Assembly: GCA_963931865.1 (NCBI GenBank)
Contig: OZ007512.1
Coordinates: 8,353,361 to 8,417,360, forward strand
DNA length: 64,000 bases
Reading direction: 5' to 3'
Origin: Axinella damicornis
Taxonomy: Eukaryota > Porifera > Demospongiae > Axinellida > Axinellidae
The notes beneath the pieces were generated by a model, which did not search any database, was not told where the DNA came from, and saw only the letters and a list, made by a program, of their open reading frames with translations. This document shows positions 50,677 to 62,719 of this stretch, piece by piece. Positions within the stretch are counted from its first letter, which is position 1. Each line of letters opens with the position of its first letter. A program made the translations under genes and the position numbers.

Positions 50677-50686
50677 CAGACATGAG

Positions 50687-50696
50687 TACTCCGCAC
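50687..50696. repeat. Right putative target-site duplication
   Basis: TACTCCGCAC, after which the array continues as CTGGTGCTCC, lacking one CT dinucleotide compared with the usual CTGGTGCTCTCC. Confidence 0.45.
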
Positions 50697-50814
50697 TGGT
50701 GCTCCAGGGGAACCTGGAATGAGGCTAGCCCAGGGCTTATACTCTGTACTGGTGCTCACCAGGGCACCTGGGAACGAGGCTAGCAATGGGCTTGTATTCC
50801 ATACTGGCGCTCAT

Positions 50815-51037
50815 CGTTCTCATTCGGCGAACCTCGAACTCCTTTTGTCTCTGCCGCTTGAACGTCTCATCTTCCAATTCTGTCAGACAATAATGATGTC
50901 ATTGGAATATCACCCACAAAACCACAGTTCAAGTACAAGTACACTGTATCCATACAAGGTGCATCCAAATAAGGAGAGTCTGTACACAAGATGTTACAAC
51001 CTGGGGTAATTCCATCCTGAATTGGTTTCCCTCAATG
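50815..51037 (-). repeat. Linker L45, open, donor lost
   Basis: The block is 50815-50879, the first linker after the transposon. CTCATCG changes donor GT to AT. Confidence 0.85.
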
Positions 51038-52123
51038 AGCCTGGGAACGACGTTATCCCTGGGATTGTACTCCGCACTGGTGCTCACCAGAGGAGCCTGG
51101 TAACGAGGCTAGCCCTGGGTTTGTACTCCACACTTATGCTCACAAGGCGAGCCTGGGAACGATGCAAACCTAGGGATTGCACTCTGTACTGGTGCACACA
51201 AGGGGAGCCTGGAAATGAGGCTAGCCAAGAGCTTGCACTAGGTACTGGTGCTCACCAAAGAGCCTTGGAACAAGGCTAGCCATGACCTTGCAGGTGCTCG
51301 TCAGGGGAGCATGGGAACAAGGCTAGCCAGGGAATGTACTCCACACTGGTGCTCACTAGGGGAGCCTGGGAACGAAGCTAGCCTAGGGATTGTACTCCGT
51401 ACTGGTGCTCACCAAGGGAGCCTGGGAATGAGGTTAGCCCTTCGATTGTACTTAGTACTAGTGCTCACCAAGGGAGCCGGGGATCGAGGCTATATAGCCC
51501 TTGGCTTGTACTCCGCACTGGTGCTCACTAAGGGAGCCTGGGAACGGGGCAAGCCCTGGGCGTGTACTCTGTACTGGTGCTCACCAGGAAAGCCTGGGAA
51601 CAAGACTAGCCATGAGTCCATACTGGTGCTCATCAAGGGAGCTTGGAAACAAATCTAGCCCGGGGATTGTACTCTATACTGGTGCTCAACAAGGGAGCCT
51701 GGGAACAAGGCTAGCCTGTATACGTGCTCACCAGGGGAGCCTGGAATTCGGTTAGCCCAGGGATTGTACTCCATACTGGTGCTCACCAGGGGGACCTGGG
51801 AGCTAGGCTAGCCCTGGGTGTGAACTCTGTACTAGTGCTCACCAGGAGAGCCTGAAAACAAGGCTAGCCATGAGCTTGCACTCTGTACAGGTGTTCAACA
51901 AGGGAGCCTGGGAACAAGGCTAGCCCAGGGATTGTACTCTGCATTGGTGCTCACCAGGGGAGCCTGGGAACATGGCTAGCCATGGGATATTATACTCCGC
52001 ACTGGTGCTCTCCAGGGAAACCTGGAATGAGGCTAGCCCAGGTCTTATACTCTGCACTGGTGCTCACCAGGGCAGCCTGGGAACGAGGCTAGCACTGGGC
52101 TTGTACTCCACACTGGCACTCAC

Positions 52124-52330
52124 CGTTCTCATTCGGTGAACCTCGAACTCCTTTTGTCTCCGTCGCTTCAACGTCTCATCTTCCAATTCTGTCAGACAGA
52201 AATGATGTAATTGGAATAACACCCACACAACCACAGTTGCAGTACAAGTACATTGTATCCATACTAAGGAGAGTCTGTACACAGGATGTCACAACTCGGG
52301 CTAATTGCATCCTGAATTGGTTTCCTTGAA
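52124..52330 (-). repeat. Linker L46, open
   Basis: The block is 52124-52188, of the L8 family with the TCCATACTAAGGAGAG deletion. Confidence 0.85.
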
Positions 52331-52919
52331 TAAGACTGATTACTAGGTTATCCCTGGGCTTGTACTCCGCACTGGTGCTCACCAGAGGAGCCTGGTATCG
52401 AGGCTAGCCCTGGGATTTTATACTCCGCACTGGTGCTCACTAGGGGAGCCTGGAAACGAGGCAAACCTAGGGATTGTACTCTGTACTGGTGCTCACCAGG
52501 GGAGCTTGGGAACGAGGCTAGCCATGAGCTTGCACTCGGTACAGGTGCTCATCAGAGGAGCCAGGGAACAGGGTTAACCAGGGATTCTACTCCGTACTGG
52601 TGCGCACCAGGGGACCCTGGGAACAAGGCTAGCCTGCATACGTGCTCACAAAGGGAGCCTGGAATGCGGCTAGCCCAGGGATTGTACTCCGTACTAGTGC
52701 TCACCAGGAGAACCTGGGAACGAGGTTAGCCCTGGGCGTGAACCCTGTACTAGTGCTCACCAGGAGAGCCTGGGAACAAGGCTAGCCCTGGGCTGTACTC
52801 TGCACTGGTGCTCACCAGGGGAGCCTGGGAACAAGGCTAGCCATTGGATTGTATACTCCGCACTGGTGCTTTCTGGAAACGAGGCTAGCAGTGGGCTTGT
52901 ACTCCATACTGGCGCTCAC

Positions 52920-53132
52920 CGTTCTCATTCGGCAAACCTCAAACTCCTTTTGTCTCCGCCGCTTGAACGTCTCATCTTCCAATTCTGTCAGACAGAAATG
53001 ATGTGATTGGAATGTCACCACAGTTCAAGTAAAAGTACATTGTATCAATACATGATGCATCCAAACTAGGAGTGTCTGTACACAGGATGTCACAACCTGG
53101 GCTAATTGCATCCTGAATTGGTTTTCCTGAAT
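52920..53132 (-). repeat. Linker L47, open
   Basis: The block is 52920-52984, of the L9 family, with a single CGC-to-TGC change from CGGCAAACC. Confidence 0.85.
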
Positions 53133-53692
53133 GAGCCTGGGAACGAGGTTATCCCTGGGCTTGAACTCCCCACTGGTCCTCACCAGAGGAGCCTGGGAAC
53201 GAGGCTAGCCCTGGGTTTGTACTCCACACTGGTGCTCACTAGGGAAGCCAGGGAACGAGGCTAGCTATGGGGCTTGTACTCCGTACTGGTGCTCACCAAG
53301 GGAACCCGGGAACGAGGCTATATAGCCCTGGGCTTGTACTCCACACTGGTACTCACTAGGGGAGCCTGGGAACGAGGATAGCCCTGGTTTGTACTCCGAA
53401 CTGGTGCTCACTACGGGAGCATGGAAACGAGGCTAGCCCTGGGAATGTACTCTGTACTGGTGCACACCAGGGGAGCCAGGTAACGAGGCTAGCCAAGAGC
53501 TTGCACTCCGTACTGGTGCTCATCAAGGGAGCCTGGGAACAAGGCTAGACCAGGGATTGAACTCCGTACTGGTGCTAACAAGGGGAGCCTGGGAACAAGG
53601 CTAGCCCTGGGATTGTATACTCCGCACAGGTGCTCTCCAAGAGAGTCTGGAATGAGGGCAGCCTAGGGCTTGTACTCCATACTAGCGCTCAC

Positions 53693-53915
53693 CGTTCTCA
53701 TTCGGCGAATCTCGAACTCCTTGTGTCTCCGCCGCTTGAACGTCACATCTTCCAATTCTGTCAGATAGAAATGATGTCATTGGAATATCACCCACACAAC
53801 CACAGTTCAAGTACAAGTACATTGTATCTATACATGGTGCATCCAGATAAGGAGTGTCTGTACACAGGATGTCACAACCTTGGCTAATTGCATTCTGAAT
53901 TGGTTTCCCTGAATG
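53693..53915 (-). repeat. Linker L48, hybrid of type I and type II
   Basis: The block 53693-53757 is type I up to GTCACATCTTCC. From CAATTCTG onward, with GATGTCATTGGAATATC and CACACAACC, it is type II. It is open. Confidence 0.85.
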
Positions 53916-54955
53916 AGTTTGGGAACGAAGTTATCCCTGGGCTTGTACTCTGCGCTGGGGTTCACCAGAGGAGCCTGGTAACGAGGCTAGCCCTAGATTT
54001 GTACTCCACACTGGTGCTCACTCGAGGAGCCGGGGAATGAGGGTAACCCAGGGATTGTATTCCGTACTGATGCTCACCACGGGAGCCTGGGAATGAGGTT
54101 AGCTCTGTACTTGTACTCCATACTGGTGCTCACCATGGGGGCCGGGGAACGACGCTATATAGCCCTGTGCATCTACTCCGCACAGGTGCTCACTAGGAGA
54201 GCCTGGGAACGAGGAAAGCCCTGATTGGCACTCCGCAATGGTGCTCACTAGGGGAGCCTGGGAACGAGGCTAGCCCAGGGATTGTACTCCGTACTGGTGA
54301 TCAACAGGGGAACCTGGGAAAGAGGCTTGCCATGGGCGTGTACTATGTACTGGTGCTCACCAGGGGAGCCATGGAGCCATGGTCTTGCACTCCCTACTGG
54401 TGCTCATCAGGTGAGCCTGGGAACAAGGCTAGACCAGGGATTGTACTCCGTACTGGGGCTAACCAGTGGAGCCCGGGAACAAGGCTAGCCCTGGGATTGT
54501 ACACTCGGAACTGGTGCTCACCAGGGGAGCCTGGGAACCAGGCTAGCCTATATTCCTGCTCACCAGGGGAGCCTGAAATGAGGCTAGCCCAGTGATTGTA
54601 CTCCATACTGGTGCTCACAAGGTGAACCTGGGAACGAGGCTAGCCATGGGCGTGTACTATGTACTGGTGCTCACCAGGGGAGCAATGGAACGAGACTAGC
54701 CATGGTCTTGCACTCCGTACTGGTGCTCACTAAGGGAGCCTGGGAACAAGGCTAGCCCACGGATTGTACACTACACTGGTGCTAACCAGAGGAGCCTGAG
54801 AACAAGGCTAGCCCTGAAATTGTACACTCTGCACTGGTGTTCTCCAGGGGAGCCTGGAGTGAGGCTAGCCAAGGGCTTATACTCTGTACTGGTGCTCACC
54901 AGGGTAGCCTGGGAACGAGGCTACCACTGGGCTTGTACTCCATACTGGCGCTCAC

Positions 54956-55178
54956 CGTTCTCATTCGGCGATCCTTGAACTCCTTTTGTCTACGCCGCTT
55001 GAACGTCTCATCTTCCAATTCTGTCAGACTGAAATGATGTCATTGGAGTATCACCCAAAAAACCACAGTTCAAGTACAAGTACATTGCATCCATACATGG
55101 TGCATCCAAATAAGGAGTGTCTGTGCAAAGGATGTCACAACCTGGGCTAATTGCAACATGAATTGGTTTCCCTGAATG
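54956..55178 (-). repeat. Linker L49, open
   Basis: The block is 54956-55020, of the L15/L35 family (CGATCCTTG). Confidence 0.85.
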
Positions 55179-56251
55179 AGTCTGGGAACGAGTTTATCCC
55201 TGGGCTTGTACTCCGTACTGGTGCTCAATAAGGGGAGCCGGGGAATGAGGCAATATAGCCCTTGGCTTGTACTCCGCACTGGTTCTCACTAGCGGAGACT
55301 GGAAACGAGGCTAGCCCAGGGATTGTACTCTGCACTGGTGCTCACTAGGGAAACCTGGGAACGAGGCTAGCCTTGAGCGTTATCTCTGTACTGGGGCTAA
55401 ACAATGGAGCCAGGGAACAAGGCTAGCCAGTAGTTTGCACTCCGTACTGGTGCTCACCAGGAGAGCCTGGGAACAAGGCTAGCCATGAGCTTGCATTCCG
55501 TACTGGTGCTGATCAGGGAGCCTGGGAACAAGGCTAGTCCAGGGATTGCACTCTGCACTGGAGCTCAACAGGGGAGCCTGGGAACAAGGCTAACCCTGGG
55601 ATTGTATACTGCGCACTGGTGCTCTCCAGGGGAGTTTGGAATGAGGCTAGCCCAGGGCTTATACTCTGTACTGTTGCTCACCAGGGGAGCTGGGGAACCA
55701 GGTTATATAACCCTGGGCTTGTACTCCGCAGTGGTTCTCACAAGGGAGCCTGGGAGCGAGCCTAGCCCTGACTTGTACTCCGCACTGGTGCTCACTAGGG
55801 GAACCTGGGAACGAGGCTAGCCCAGGGATTGTACTCCGTACTGGTGCTCACCAGGAGAACCAGGGAACGAGGCTACACCTGGGCGTGTACTCTGTACTGG
55901 TGCTCACCAGGGGAGCCAGGGAACGAGGCTAGCAATGAGCTTGCACTCCGTACTGGTACTCACCAGCGGAGCCTGGGAATGAAGCTAGCCATGGGCTTGT
56001 ACTCGGCACTGGTGCTCACCAGGGGAGCCTGGGAACAAGGCTAGCCCTGGGATTATAATCCGTACTGATGCTAACCAGGGGAGCCTGGGAACAAGGCTAG
56101 CTCTGGGATTGTATACTCCGCACTGGTGCTCACCAGGGGAGCCTGGAATGAGGCTAGACCAGGGCTTGGGATTGTATACTCCGCACTGGTGCTCTCCAGG
56201 GGAGCCTGGAATGAGGGTAACCTAGGGCTTGTACTCCATACTGGCGCTCAC

Positions 56252-56395
56252 TGTTCTCATTCGGCGAATCTCGAACTCCTTGTGTCTCCACCGATTGAAC
56301 GTCATATCTTGCAGTTCTGTCAGACAGAAATTATATGATTGGAATGTCACCCACACATCCGCAGATCAAGTACAAGTACAATGCATCCAAGCCAG
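56252..56395 (-). repeat. Linker L50, type I, truncated at the AAGCCAG junction
   Basis: The block is 56252-56316, open. The terminal base is changed (CTGTTC) but the donor GT is kept. Confidence 0.85.
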
Positions 56396-57183
56396 GGGAA
56401 CCTGGGAATGAGGTTAGCCCTGGGCATGTACTCCGTACTGGTGCTCACTAGGTGAGCCTGGGAACGAGGCTAACCCTGACTTGTACTCCGAACTGGTGCT
56501 CACTAGGGGAGCCTGGGAACGAGGCTAGTCCTGGGCGTGTACTCTGTACTGGTGCTCACCAAAGGAGCCAGGAAATGAGGCTAGCCATGAGTGTGCACTC
56601 TTTGCTGGTGCTCACCAGGACAGGGCTAGCCATGAGTTTGCACTCCATACTGGTGCTCATCAAGGGAGTCTGGGAACAAGGCAAGCCCAGGGAGTGTACT
56701 CCATACTGGCGCTCACCAGGAGAGCCTGGGAACAAGGCTAGCATGTATACGTGCTCACCAGGGGAGCCTGGGAACAAAGCAAGCCATGAGCTTGCACTCC
56801 ATACTGCTGATCATCAAGGGAGCCTGGGAACAAGGCTAGCCCAGCGATTGTACTCCGCACAGGTGCTCACCAGGGGAGCCTGGAAAAAAGGCTAGCCTGT
56901 ATACGTGCTCACCAGTGGAGCCTGGTATGAGGGGATTGTACATCGTTATGGTGCTCACTAAGGGAGCCTGGGAATTAGGCTAGCCCACGGATTGTACTCT
57001 ACACTGGTGCTCACCAGAGGAGCCTGAGAACAAGGCTAGCCCTGGAATTGTATACTCTGCACTGGTGCTCTCCAGGGGAGCCTGGAGTAAGGCTAGCCAA
57101 GGGTTTATACTCTGTACTGGTGCTAACCAGGGCATCCTGGGAACAAGGCTAGCACTGGGCTTGTACTCCATACTGGCGCTCAT

Positions 57184-57408
57184 CGTTCTCATTCGGCAAT
57201 CCGTGAACTCCTTTTGTTTCCGCCGCTTCAACGTCTCATCTTCCAATTCTGTCAGACAGAAATGATGTCATTGGAATATCACCCACAAAACCACAGTTCA
57301 AGTACAAGTACATTGTATCCATACATGGTGCATCCAAATAAGGAGTGTCTGTGCAAAGGATGTCACAACCTGGGCTAATTGCACCATGAATTGGTTTCCC
57401 TGAATGAG
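57184..57408 (-). repeat. Linker L51, open, donor lost
   Basis: The block is 57184-57248, with CAATCCGTG as family mark and CTCATCG removing the donor. Confidence 0.85.
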
Positions 57409-58422
57409 CCTAGGAATGAGTTTCTCCCTGGGCTTGTACTCCGTACTGGTGCTCAATAAGGGGAGCCGGGGAACGAGGCCATATAGCCCTTGGCTTGTAC
57501 TACCCACTGGTTCTCACTAAGGGAGTCTTGAAACGAGGCTAGCCCAGGGATTGTACTCTGCACTGGTGCTCACCAGGGAAACCTGAGAACGAGGCTACCC
57601 CTGGGCGTGTACTTTGCACTGATGCTCACCAGGGGAGCCAGGGAACGAGGCTAGCAATGAGCTTGCACACCGTACTGGTGCTCACCAGGAGAGCGTGGGA
57701 ACAAGGCTAGCCATGAGCTTGCATTCCGTACTGGAGCTCATCAGCGGAGCCTGAGAACAAGCCTAGTCTTGGGATTGTACTCTGCACGGGTGCTCTCCAG
57801 GGGAGCCTGGAATGAGGCTAGCCCAGGGCTTATACTCTGTACTGTTGCTCACCAAGGGAGCTGGGGAACCAGGCTATATAGCTCTGGGCTTGTACTCCGC
57901 ACTGGTGCTCACTAGGGGAACCTGGGAACGAGCCTAGACCTGACTTGTACTCCGCACTGGTGCTTACAAGGGGAGCTGCGAACGAGGCTAGCTCAGGGAT
58001 TGTACTCCGTACTGGAGCTCTCCAGTGAAACCTGGGAACGAGGCTAGCACTGGACATCTACTCTGTACTTGTGCTCACCAGGGGAGCCAAGGAACGAGGC
58101 TAGCAATGAACTTGCACTCTATCCTGGTGCTCACCAGGAGAGACTGGGAACAAGCCTAGCCATGAGTTTGCACTCCGTACTGGTGCTCATCAAGGGAGCC
58201 TGGGAACAAGGCTAGCCCAGGGATTGTACTCCATACTGATGCTAACCAGGGGAGCCTGGGAACATGGCTAGCACTGGGATTATATACTCCGCACTGGTGC
58301 TCACAAGGGGAGCCTGGAATGAGGCTAGCCCAGGGCTTGGGATTGTATACTCCGCACTGGTGCTCTCCAGGGGAGCCTGGAATGAGGGTAACCTAGGGCT
58401 TGTACTCAATACTGGCGCTCAC

Positions 58423-58564
58423 CGTTCTCATTCGGCGAATCTCGAACTCCTTGTGTCTCAACCGCTTGAACGTCACATCTTGCAGTTCTGTCAGAAAGAA
58501 ATGATATGATTGGAATGTCACCCACACATCCACAGATCAAGTACAAGTACATTGTATCCAAGCC
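58423..58564 (-). repeat. Linker L52, type I, truncated at the AAGCCAG junction
   Basis: The block is 58423-58487, open. CTCAACCGC is shared with L16 rather than with L36 or L50. Confidence 0.85.
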
Positions 58565-59593
58565 AGAAGAGCCTGGGAATGAGGTTAGCCCTGGGCTTGT
58601 ACTTCCTACTGGTACTCACTAGGGGAGCCTGGGAACGAGGCTAACCCTCACTTGTACTTCGAACTGGTGCTCACTAGGGGAGCCTGGGAACGAGGCTAGC
58701 CCAGGGATTGTACTCCGTACTGGTGCTCACCAGAGGAACCTGGGAACGAGTCTAACCCTGGGTGTGTACTCTGTACTGGTGCTCACCAAGGGAGCCAGGG
58801 AATGAGGCTAGCCATGAGTTTGCACTCTTTGCTGGTGCTCACCAGGACAGGTCTAGCCATGAGCTTGCACTCCATACTGGTGCTCATCAAGGGAGCCTGG
58901 GAACAAGGCTAGCCCAGGGGATGTACTCCGCACAGGTGCTCACCAGGGGAGCCTGGCAAAAAGGCTAGCCTTTATACGTGCTCACCAGTGGAGCCTGGTA
59001 TGAGGGGATTGTACTCCGTACTGGTACTCAACAGGGGAACCTCGGAACGAGGCTAGCCATGGGCGTGAACTCTGTGCTAGTGCTCAACAGGGGAGCCTGG
59101 GAACAATGCTAGCTCTGGGATTGAAAACTTCGCACCGGTACTCTCCAAGGGAACCTTGGAATGAGGCTAGCCCAGGGCTTATACTCTGTACTGGTGCTCA
59201 CCAGGGCAGCCTGGAATGCGGTTAGCCCCGGGATTGTACTCCGTACTGGTGCTCACCAGGGGAACCTGGGAGCTAGGCTAGCCCTGGGTGTAAACTCTGT
59301 ACTAGTGCTCACCAGGAGAGCCTGGAAACAAGGCTAGCCATGAGCTTGCACTCTGCACTGGTGCTCAACAGGGGAGCCTGGGAACAAGGCTAGCCCAGGG
59401 ATTGTACTCTGCATTGGTTCTCATCAGGGGAGCCTGGGAACAAGGCTAGCCATGGGATTGTATACTCCGCACTGGAGCTCTCCAGGGGAACCTGGAATGA
59501 GGCTAGCCCAGGGCTTATACTCTGTACTGGTGCTCACCAGGGTAGCCTGGGAAGGAGGCTAGCACTGGGCTTGTACTCCATACTGGCGTTCAC

Positions 59594-59817
59594 CGTTCTC
59601 ATTCGGCGAACCTCGAACTCCTGTTGTCTCCGTCGCTTGAACGTCTCATCTTCCAATTCTGTCAGAAAGAAACGATGTCATTGCAATATCACCCACACAA
59701 CCACAGTTGAAGTACAAGTACATTGTAACCATACAAGGTGCATCCAAATAAGGAGAGTCTGTACAAAGGATGTCACAACCTGGGCTAATTCAATTCTGAA
59801 TTGGTTTCCCTCAATGA
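59594..59817 (-). repeat. Linker L53, open
   Basis: The block is 59594-59658, the L37 counterpart at offset ~18415. Confidence 0.85.
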
Positions 59818-60263
59818 GCCTAGGAACGAGGTTATCCCTGGGCTTGTACTCTGCACTGGTGCTCACTAGGAGAGCCTGGGAACGAGGCAAACCTAGGGAT
59901 TGTACTTTGTACTGGTGCTCACCAGGGGAGCTTGGGAACAAAGTTAGCCTAGGGATTGTACTCCGTACTGGTGCTCACCAAAGGAGCCTGGGAATGAGGT
60001 TAGCCCTGGAATTATACTCCGTACAGGTTCTCACCAGGGGAGCCGGGGAACGAGGCTATATATCCCTTGACTTGTACTCCGCACTGGTGCTAACTAGGGG
60101 AGCTTTGGATCGAGGCAAGCCCTGGGCGTGTACTCTGTACTTGTGCTCACCAGGGGAGCAGGGGAACGAGGCTAGCCCAGGGATTTTATACTCGGCACTG
60201 GTGCTCTCCAGGGGCGCCTGGAATGAGGGTAGCCTAGGGCTTGTACTCCATACTGGCGCTCAC

Positions 60264-60485
60264 CGCTCTAATTCGGCGAATCTCGAACTCCTTGTGTCTC
60301 TGCCGCTTGAACGTCACATCTTTCAGTTCTGTCAGACAGAAATGACATCATTGGAATGTCACCGACACATCCACAGTTCAAGTACAAGTACATTGTATCC
60401 ATACAAGGTGCATCCAAATAAGAAGTGTCTGTACGCAGGATGTCACTACCTGGGCTAATTGCATCCTGAATTGCTTTCCTTCAAT
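60264..60485 (-). repeat. Linker L54, type I, open
   Basis: The block is 60264-60328, the L38 counterpart without its stop codon. Confidence 0.85.
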
Positions 60486-61262
60486 GAGCCTGGGAACGAG
60501 GTTAGACCTGGGCTTGTACTTCGTACTGGTGCACACAAGGGGAGCCTGGGAACGAAGCTAGCCTAGGGATTGTACTCCGTACTGGTGCTCACCAAAGGAG
60601 CCTGGGAATGAGGTTATCCCTTCGATTGTACTTAGCACTGGTGCTCACAAAGGGAGCCGGGGATCGAGGCTATATAGCCCTTGGCTTGTAGTCCGCACTG
60701 GTGCTCACTAAGTGAGCCTGGGAACGAGGCAAACCTTGGGCGTGTACTCTGTACTGGTGCTCAATAGGGGAGCCAGGGAACGAGGCTAGCCATGAGCTTG
60801 CTCTCCTTACTGGTGCTCACCAGGAGAGCCTGGGAACAAGGCTAGGCAATAGTCCATACTGGTGCTCATCAGGGGAGCCTGGGAACAAATCTAGCCCAGG
60901 GATTGAACTCTGTACTGGTGCTCACCAGGGGAACCTGGGAGCTAGGCTAGCCCTGGGTGTGAACTCTGTACTAGTGCTCACCAGGAGAGCCTGGAAACAA
61001 GGCTAGCCTTGAGCTTGCGCTCTGTACTGATGCTCAACAGGGGAGCCTGGGAACAAGGCTAGCCCAGGGATTGTACTCTGCATTGGTGCTCACCAGGGGA
61101 GCCTGGGAACAAGGCTAGCCATGGGATTGTATATTTCGCACTGGTGCTCTCGAGGGGAACCTGGAATGAGGCTAGCCCAGGGCTTATACTCTGTGCTGGT
61201 GCTCACCAGGGTAGCATGGGAACGAGGCTAGCACTGGGCTTGTACTCCATACTGGCGCTCAC

Positions 61263-61350
61263 CGTTCTCGTTCGGCGAACCTCAAACTCCTTTTGTCTCA
61301 GTCGCTTGAACGTCTCATCTTCCAATTCTGTCAGACAGAAATGATGTCAT
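61263..61350 (-). repeat. Linker L55, cut at GATGTCAT
   Basis: The exon block (61263-61327) and acceptor are intact. The linker then breaks and joins GCTAGCCCAGGG directly. The L39 counterpart continues normally. Confidence 0.85.
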
Positions 61351-61667
61351 GCTAGCCCAGGGATTGCACTCCGTACTGGTGCTCACAAGGGGAACCAGGA
61401 AATGAGGCTAGCCCTGGGTGTGAACTCTGTACTAGTGCTCACAAGGAGAGCCTGGGAACAAGGGTAGCCATGAGCTTGCACTCTGTACTGGTGCTCATCA
61501 GGGGAGCCTGGGAACAAGACTAGCCCAGGGCTTGTACTCTGCATTGGTGCTCACCAGGGGAGCCTGGGAACAAGGGTAGCCCTGGGATTGTATACTCCGC
61601 ACTGGTGCTCTCCAGAGGAGCCTGGGATGAGGGTAGCCTAGGGCTTGTACTCCATACTGGCACTCAC

Positions 61668-61891
61668 CGTTCTAATTCGGGGAATCTGGAACTCCTTGTG
61701 TGTCCGCCGCTTGAACGTCACATCTTCCAGTGCTGTCAGACAGAAATGATATCAATGGAATGTCACCCACACATCCACAGTTCAAGTACAAGTACATTGT
61801 ATCCATATATGGTGCATCCAAATAAACAGTGTCTGTACACAGGATGTCACTACCTGGGCTAATTGCATCCTGAAATTGGTTTCCCTGAATG
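61668..61891 (-). repeat. Linker L56, type I, open
   Basis: The block is 61668-61732, the L19 counterpart, with CGGGGAATCTGG missense changes. Confidence 0.85.
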
Positions 61892-62603
61892 AGCCTGGGA
61901 AAGAGGTTAGACCTGGGCTTGTACTTTGCACAGGTGCACACCAGGGGAGCCTGGGAACGAGGCTAGCCTTGAGTTTGTACTACGCACTGCTGCTCACTAG
62001 GGGAGCCTTGGAATGAAGCTACCGTAGGGATTGTACTCCGTACTGGTGCTCACCAAGGGAGCCTGGGAATAAGGTTAGCGCTGGGATTGTACTCTGTACT
62101 GGTGCTCACCAGGGGAGCCGGGGAACGTGGCAATATAGCCGTTGGCTTGTACTCCGCACTGGTGCTCACTAGGGCAGCATGGGAACAAGGCTAGACTGAA
62201 TACGTGCTCACCAGGGGAGCCTGGAATGCGACTAGCCCAGGGATTGTACTCTGTACTGGTGCTCACCAGGGGAACCTGGGAACGAGGCTAGCCATGTGTG
62301 TGAACTCTGTACTAGTGCTCACCAGGAGAACCTGGGAACAAGGCTAGCCATGAGCTTGCACTCTGTACTGGTTCTCATAAGGGGAGCCTGGGAACAAGTC
62401 TAGCCCAGGGATTGTACTCTGCATTGGTGCTCACCAGGGGAGCCTGGGAACAAGGCTAGCCCTGGGATTGCATACTTCACACTGGTGCTCTCCAGGGGAA
62501 CCTGGAATGAGGCTTGACCAGGGCTTATACTCTGTACTGGTGCTCACCAGGGCAGCCTGGGAACGAGGCTAGCACTGGGCTTATACTCCATTATGGCGCT
62601 CAC

Positions 62604-62719
62604 CGTTCTCATTCGGCGAACCTCGAACATCTTTTGTCTCCGTCGCTTGAACGTCTCATCTTCCAATTCTGTCAGACAGAAATGATGTCATTGGAATAAC
62701 ACCCACACAACCACAGTTG
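62604..62719 (-). repeat. Linker L57, cut at CCACAGTTG
   Basis: The exon block (62604-62668) is open. The linker ends at CCACAGTTG and joins GGAATGAGGTTAGCC, which is the sequence that follows the AAGCCAG junction elsewhere. Confidence 0.85.

Larger units (their letters stand above)
49797..50686. mobile_element. Non-autonomous DNA transposon (MITE-like) inserted in the satellite
   Basis: This 890-bp stretch is unrelated to monomers, linkers or U. Its ends form an imperfect inverted repeat. The satellite resumes in almost the same phase: TACTCTGTAC precedes it and TACTCCGCAC follows it, consistent with a 10-bp target duplication that later acquired two transitions. The longest reading frames are 67-74 codons and resemble no transposase, so it would depend on an enzyme encoded elsewhere. 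Superfamily is unresolved. A 10-bp duplication would suggest a Mutator-like element. The TTAA at both inverted-repeat tips recalls piggyBac but leaves extra flanking bases unexplained. Confidence 0.6.

Noticed and set aside
3780..60075. TATATAG motifs as TATA-box promoters
   Set aside because: They are part of a perfect palindrome in a repeat sub-type with no adjacent gene. Nothing indicates transcription start.
59571..60458. 295-codon plus-strand open frame, the longest in the window
   Set aside because: It runs through linker, monomers and a second linker. The 56-bp period moves through all three frames, and the frame survives only where GGCTAG is mutated (GGCAAG, GGTTAG). Its paralogue at 41.2-41.7 kb is interrupted. 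No domain, start context or codon pattern supports coding.
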